Shown piece after piece: positions 60,801-64,000 of a DNA stretch of 64,000 nucleotides. The stretch is from NCBI RefSeq assembly GCF_027596085.1, contig NC_072458.1, positions 3,894,139 through 3,958,138 on the forward strand, in the 5' to 3' direction. The position numbers and the translations under genes were made by a program. Origin of the DNA: Anoplopoma fimbria. Its lineage: Eukaryota > Chordata > Actinopteri > Perciformes > Anoplopomatidae. The notes under the pieces are model-generated. The model made no database searches. It was not told the DNA's origin and saw nothing but the letters and a program-made list of their open reading frames with translations. Each line of letters opens with the position of its first letter. Position 1 is the first letter of the stretch.

Positions 60801-63760
60801 TGTGACATTGTGGCTTCGAGATGCACATTCACACATGCACTGTCACTTACGGGTCAGAGCGCTCCTTGCGTGCTGAGGCGATGTCCTCGCAGCGATACAC
60901 TTTGACCTGCAGCTCCTCCTTCTGGGTGTCGTAAAGCAGTGAGAATTGGATACGGCCCCTCACCTCCACCGCTCCAAAATCGCCCGAGCTGAACAGACTC
61001 ATCATGCTGCCACTGAGCTGTAACACACGCAGATCAGAGATCAGCTCCTACGACATTGTCTGCAGCTGAGTCATCTTGCGTGGCCTGAATAGCCAATTTA
61101 TCAAATGGCCGCGTGTGTGCGTGTACTGATGTGTTTGTGTGTGTGTGTTTGTGTGTACCGTGTAGACAGAATGAAGGCTGCTGGTGGAGCTGCTGGTTTT
61201 CAGAGAGGCTGGTTCCGGCTCGGTCAGGTAGCTGCTCAGAGAATCAGTGTCCCCGTTGTGACTGCTGAAGTCTTCCTAAACAAACACACACACGCACACA
61301 CACACATTATTCTCAGATACAGTGTCACTAATGATTATTGAACAATATACAATTAAAAAAGGCAAAATGTGTGATGGATTTAGACATTTAAAAAATTCAC
61401 CTCAGGTTCCTCTGAGTGGCCATTACTTCTGGTTTCGCACTCTATGAGACAAAGGCATTAAGAATGAGTTAATTATAACACTAAGAGAGATAAAAAAAAA
61501 AAAGAGACATAGAGACAAACTTCTATACCTTGGGATGAAGATAACCCATTCCTCTGCTCGAGACCCTGGAATTGAAGATGATTATTCATAATTAGATGAT
61601 TTGTATTTCAATAGTTCGTAAAGGAAACACGCATGCACACACAGACCTGTGCTGCAGCACTGTTTGTTCTGGGTTTGGGTACAGGTCTGAAACTTCCTTG
61701 ACTCCTGAAAAACACAAATAAGATATTGGAAAACGCAGCTCAACACAAATATTACAAAGGTGAGAATATTTTTCTGTAACAGAGGCCATCACTTACCCTC
61801 CACTCTCCTCTTCTTTGCTGTCCTTCAGTCTTCTCTCTGCCTCAGGAGACTTGTTACTGGAGGTTTCCTCTCTCTCTCCATTGAATAGTCCACTCAGGGG
61901 CACATCTGTTACCATGGCAACACACACAGAACCATCACTGGGATGTCCCTATAACAGTAAGTAAACGGCTCCACAGGCCTGTAATAGTAATACTGCATTT
62001 ACTGAAAGCTGACCTCTGTTCTTGGTCTTCCTGTGGCGTATGGTGGCGTGGACGAGCGAGCAGCCTGACGTCCAGGTTTGATGGCGTTTGCGGCGCTCCT
62101 CCCGGAACCATTCTCCTGACAGGAAGCGCAAACGTGCTGGATCTCTCTCTGTCTCCTGGAGGACACTGCAGCGATGAAATGAGGCCAAGTTAAACAGCAA
62201 ACCGACACAAACTAATTTATGCAAAGGTCAGCTGAAGTCGGCCTAGAACAAAAAATAAACTGTCACTGTCGTCACTTCTGTCATGCAAATTTACTTTTTA
62301 ATGTTTAAAAGACAAACACTGTCCATTCTAATAAAAAAGCACACTCACTTATTTGGCTTGGTTTCTATTTACATTAACAACATGTACACTTCTCTTTGAT
62401 ACGTTCTCCACGATGATAGAAGAGCTGAAACAATTTTATTTTTATTTTGGAAACCATTTTGATAATTGATTCATTGTATAAGTCAATTATAGAGCAAAAA
62501 TGCAAAGCATTCTCTGGTTTTAGCTTCACAAATGTGACCATTTGTTCCATACCTTTGACTAGGAAATTGTGATGAGACTAAACAACGAGTCTTTTCATCA
62601 ACAAAAAATCTTTGTTAATACAGTAATGCAATTTTGTTGTCAGCTGAGGCTCCAATTTGAAAATGTATCAACACAATCATCACAAACAAGAGACACCAAG
62701 TTGACTATTAGATCTTATTAACTTAATCCGAGATATTGGGCTCTCTGACCATGTTGTGGTGACCAGTCATCAATAACATTTCCCAGATGCAGGAGCTGCT
62801 CAGCTCCGTAGGCAGAAACAGTTTCACTGTGTAGATCTTTGACTTCCCTCCCTGAAGCAAGGCTGAATTTCCAGGAAAAGCAGACAGCTGCCCCTGAGCC
62901 CCAGACCTCTTGGAGCCACAAATGCCGCAGGTTCACAGTGTGACAATTGATTTGCGGTAATTTTACTAACTGGAAGTTTGTTTGGAAGCAAACTGACTCA
63001 TATTGAAGAGGGTCCCTGTATCAAAACTTTCGTTATTTCAGCTGACATGTTACATGTTACTACACGTCAATTGGTCACACAGTAAACCTGCGCTCTGTAG
63101 AACTTTTCATACAAAAAGTGTTTTTGTTTTTTTACAACTTTAAACTAAAACATACAGACAAGAGATTAATTTAAAGAAATGATGAACAAATGAGTGAAAA
63201 TACAAATGAATGCTGATAATTCCTGACAGTTGTACTGTGTAATATACTTAAGGCATTAACATCCTATCATGCTCTTTCACTTTACTGAGACTTGTCCCCT
63301 TTGGATTGAAGCATCAAATCAATTCACAATTATTCTGAGAGGTCACCTTGATCCAATGATGAAACATTTCTAAATGGGAGTTTTATTCTACCTGATGACA
63401 ATGCCCCCCATTCACAGGGCACAAGAGGTCACTGAATGGTTTCATGACAATGATAATGATAAATGGTCACCAGATCTCAATCAACAAAACTAAGAATGGT
63501 GTAAAGACTTATATAGTCTATCTATGCCATCGCACTGGGACAACCTTTAACTTTACTTATGATTTGTCATCTCTCTGTTTGTTTGAGTTAATCACTGGAC
63601 AAAACTCCTAAAAAGGATAAACAGTCACCTCTGACCTTACACGTCCTTCATCAAGCTGACGCAAATCCAAGTCACGCTGTAAGACCTGCAGGATGGTGGA
63701 CTGCTCCTCTTCTGTCAGGTGGCTCAAGTCAAGATCAGAGTCAACCCGCTCCTCCTCCAT
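57828..63760 (-). CDS. sytl1: synaptotagmin-like protein 1 (Slp1), complete coding region, 14 exons, 532 aa
   Basis: Slp1 is a Rab27 effector that tethers secretory vesicles to the plasma membrane. Coding exons: 63636-63760, 62014-62165, 61797-61905, 61647-61704, 61529-61565, 61401-61441, 61159-61275, 60851-61017, 60653-60755, 60223-60384, 59773-59851, 59592-59691, 59179-59384, 57828-57970. Phases fit and total 533 codons. Residues 1-92 form the Slp homology domain ([33 protein letters not shown]) with no zinc-finger cysteines, as in Slp1 and Slp2. PVPKPR and a Ser-rich linker follow. C2A runs about 230-357 ([26 protein letters not shown]) and C2B about 385-515 ([28 protein letters not shown]). 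The end [17 protein letters not shown] matches human SYTL1 (about 560 aa) better than SYTL2. The ATG lies 2 nt inside its exon, so a non-coding 5' exon must lie beyond 63762. Confidence 0.94.
62166..63635 (-). other. first coding intron of sytl1
   Basis: The largest sytl1 intron, about 1.5 kb, between the exons for the two halves of the Slp homology domain. AT-rich, with no recognisable repeat or RNA gene. The open frame at 62718-62936 shows no similarity. Confidence 0.7.
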
Positions 63761-63762
63761 CC

Positions 63763-64000
63763 CTGAGTAAGAGGCAAAACCACAATCCTAAACAAACCTA
63801 AACACATCTCTTTTTACATTTAAATATGTTGTATATTATAGTTATGTCATTTTATGTCTCGTCTGAGATTCTGAGGGCCTTATGGCTTGTGTATCTCAGA
63901 AGACAGTATATGAAACAGTTTAGTATATTGGAACATTTTGGCTTGCTAAACCAGTGCTTCTCAACCTTTTTGCCATATCACTCCTTCTCAGATTGTTTAA
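63763..64000 (-). other. sytl1 5' intron, continuing past the window edge
   Basis: The acceptor CTCAG precedes the two untranslated bases before the start codon, so this is intron sequence leading to an upstream non-coding exon not present here. Confidence 0.6.

Overview
This is vertebrate nuclear DNA, most likely from a spiny-rayed (percomorph) ray-finned fish. It shows split genes with GT-AG introns, long GT/CA microsatellites, teleost-type SINE, LINE and MITE remnants, and proteins that read as teleost orthologs of human genes. Six protein-coding genes can be read exon by exon. Every exon set given here keeps one open frame across all junctions.

Layout. Positions 1-23628 (+) hold the 3' part of elmo1: about 11.7 kb of presumed intron, then the last six coding exons (C-terminal 248 residues, with the PH-domain region and the proline-rich tail). 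Positions 23.6-31.3 kb are gene-poor. Positions 31.3-38.2 kb hold a large AT-rich tandem array built from variants of TATGACTTTTTTCAACATGCTATA. Four copies of a separate, roughly 230-270 bp non-satellite module are embedded in it, giving a higher-order structure, and the right flank decays into diverged relics. Positions 38.9-49.2 kb (-) hold a complete 24-exon pex1 (1,249 aa). It is head-to-head with rbm48 (49.46-51.89 kb, +, 5 exons, 361 aa) across a 246 bp intergenic promoter that carries a perfect TGACGTCA site. rbm48 converges on clxn/efcab1 (calaxin, 52.08-53.40 kb, -, 6 exons, 215 aa). Next come a two-exon four-finger C2H2 zinc-finger gene (54.20-56.37 kb, -) and a complete 14-coding-exon sytl1 (57.83-63.76 kb, -, 532 aa).

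The genes do not form a pathway. Elmo1 acts in DOCK-Rac signalling, Pex1 in peroxisomal receptor recycling, Rbm48 in minor-intron splicing, calaxin in cilia and Sytl1 in Rab27 vesicle trafficking. The only apparent regulatory coupling is positional: the shared pex1/rbm48 promoter and the overlapping polyadenylation signals between rbm48 and clxn.

I did not find an unknown multi-gene system. The most unusual object is the 31.3-38.2 kb satellite with its embedded higher-order module. Other notable items are a same-family MITE trio, a nested transposon pair, an inverted SINE pair inside the zinc-finger gene intron, a long fold-back element in an elmo1 intron, and a CA microsatellite starting at intron position +5 of a pex1 splice donor.
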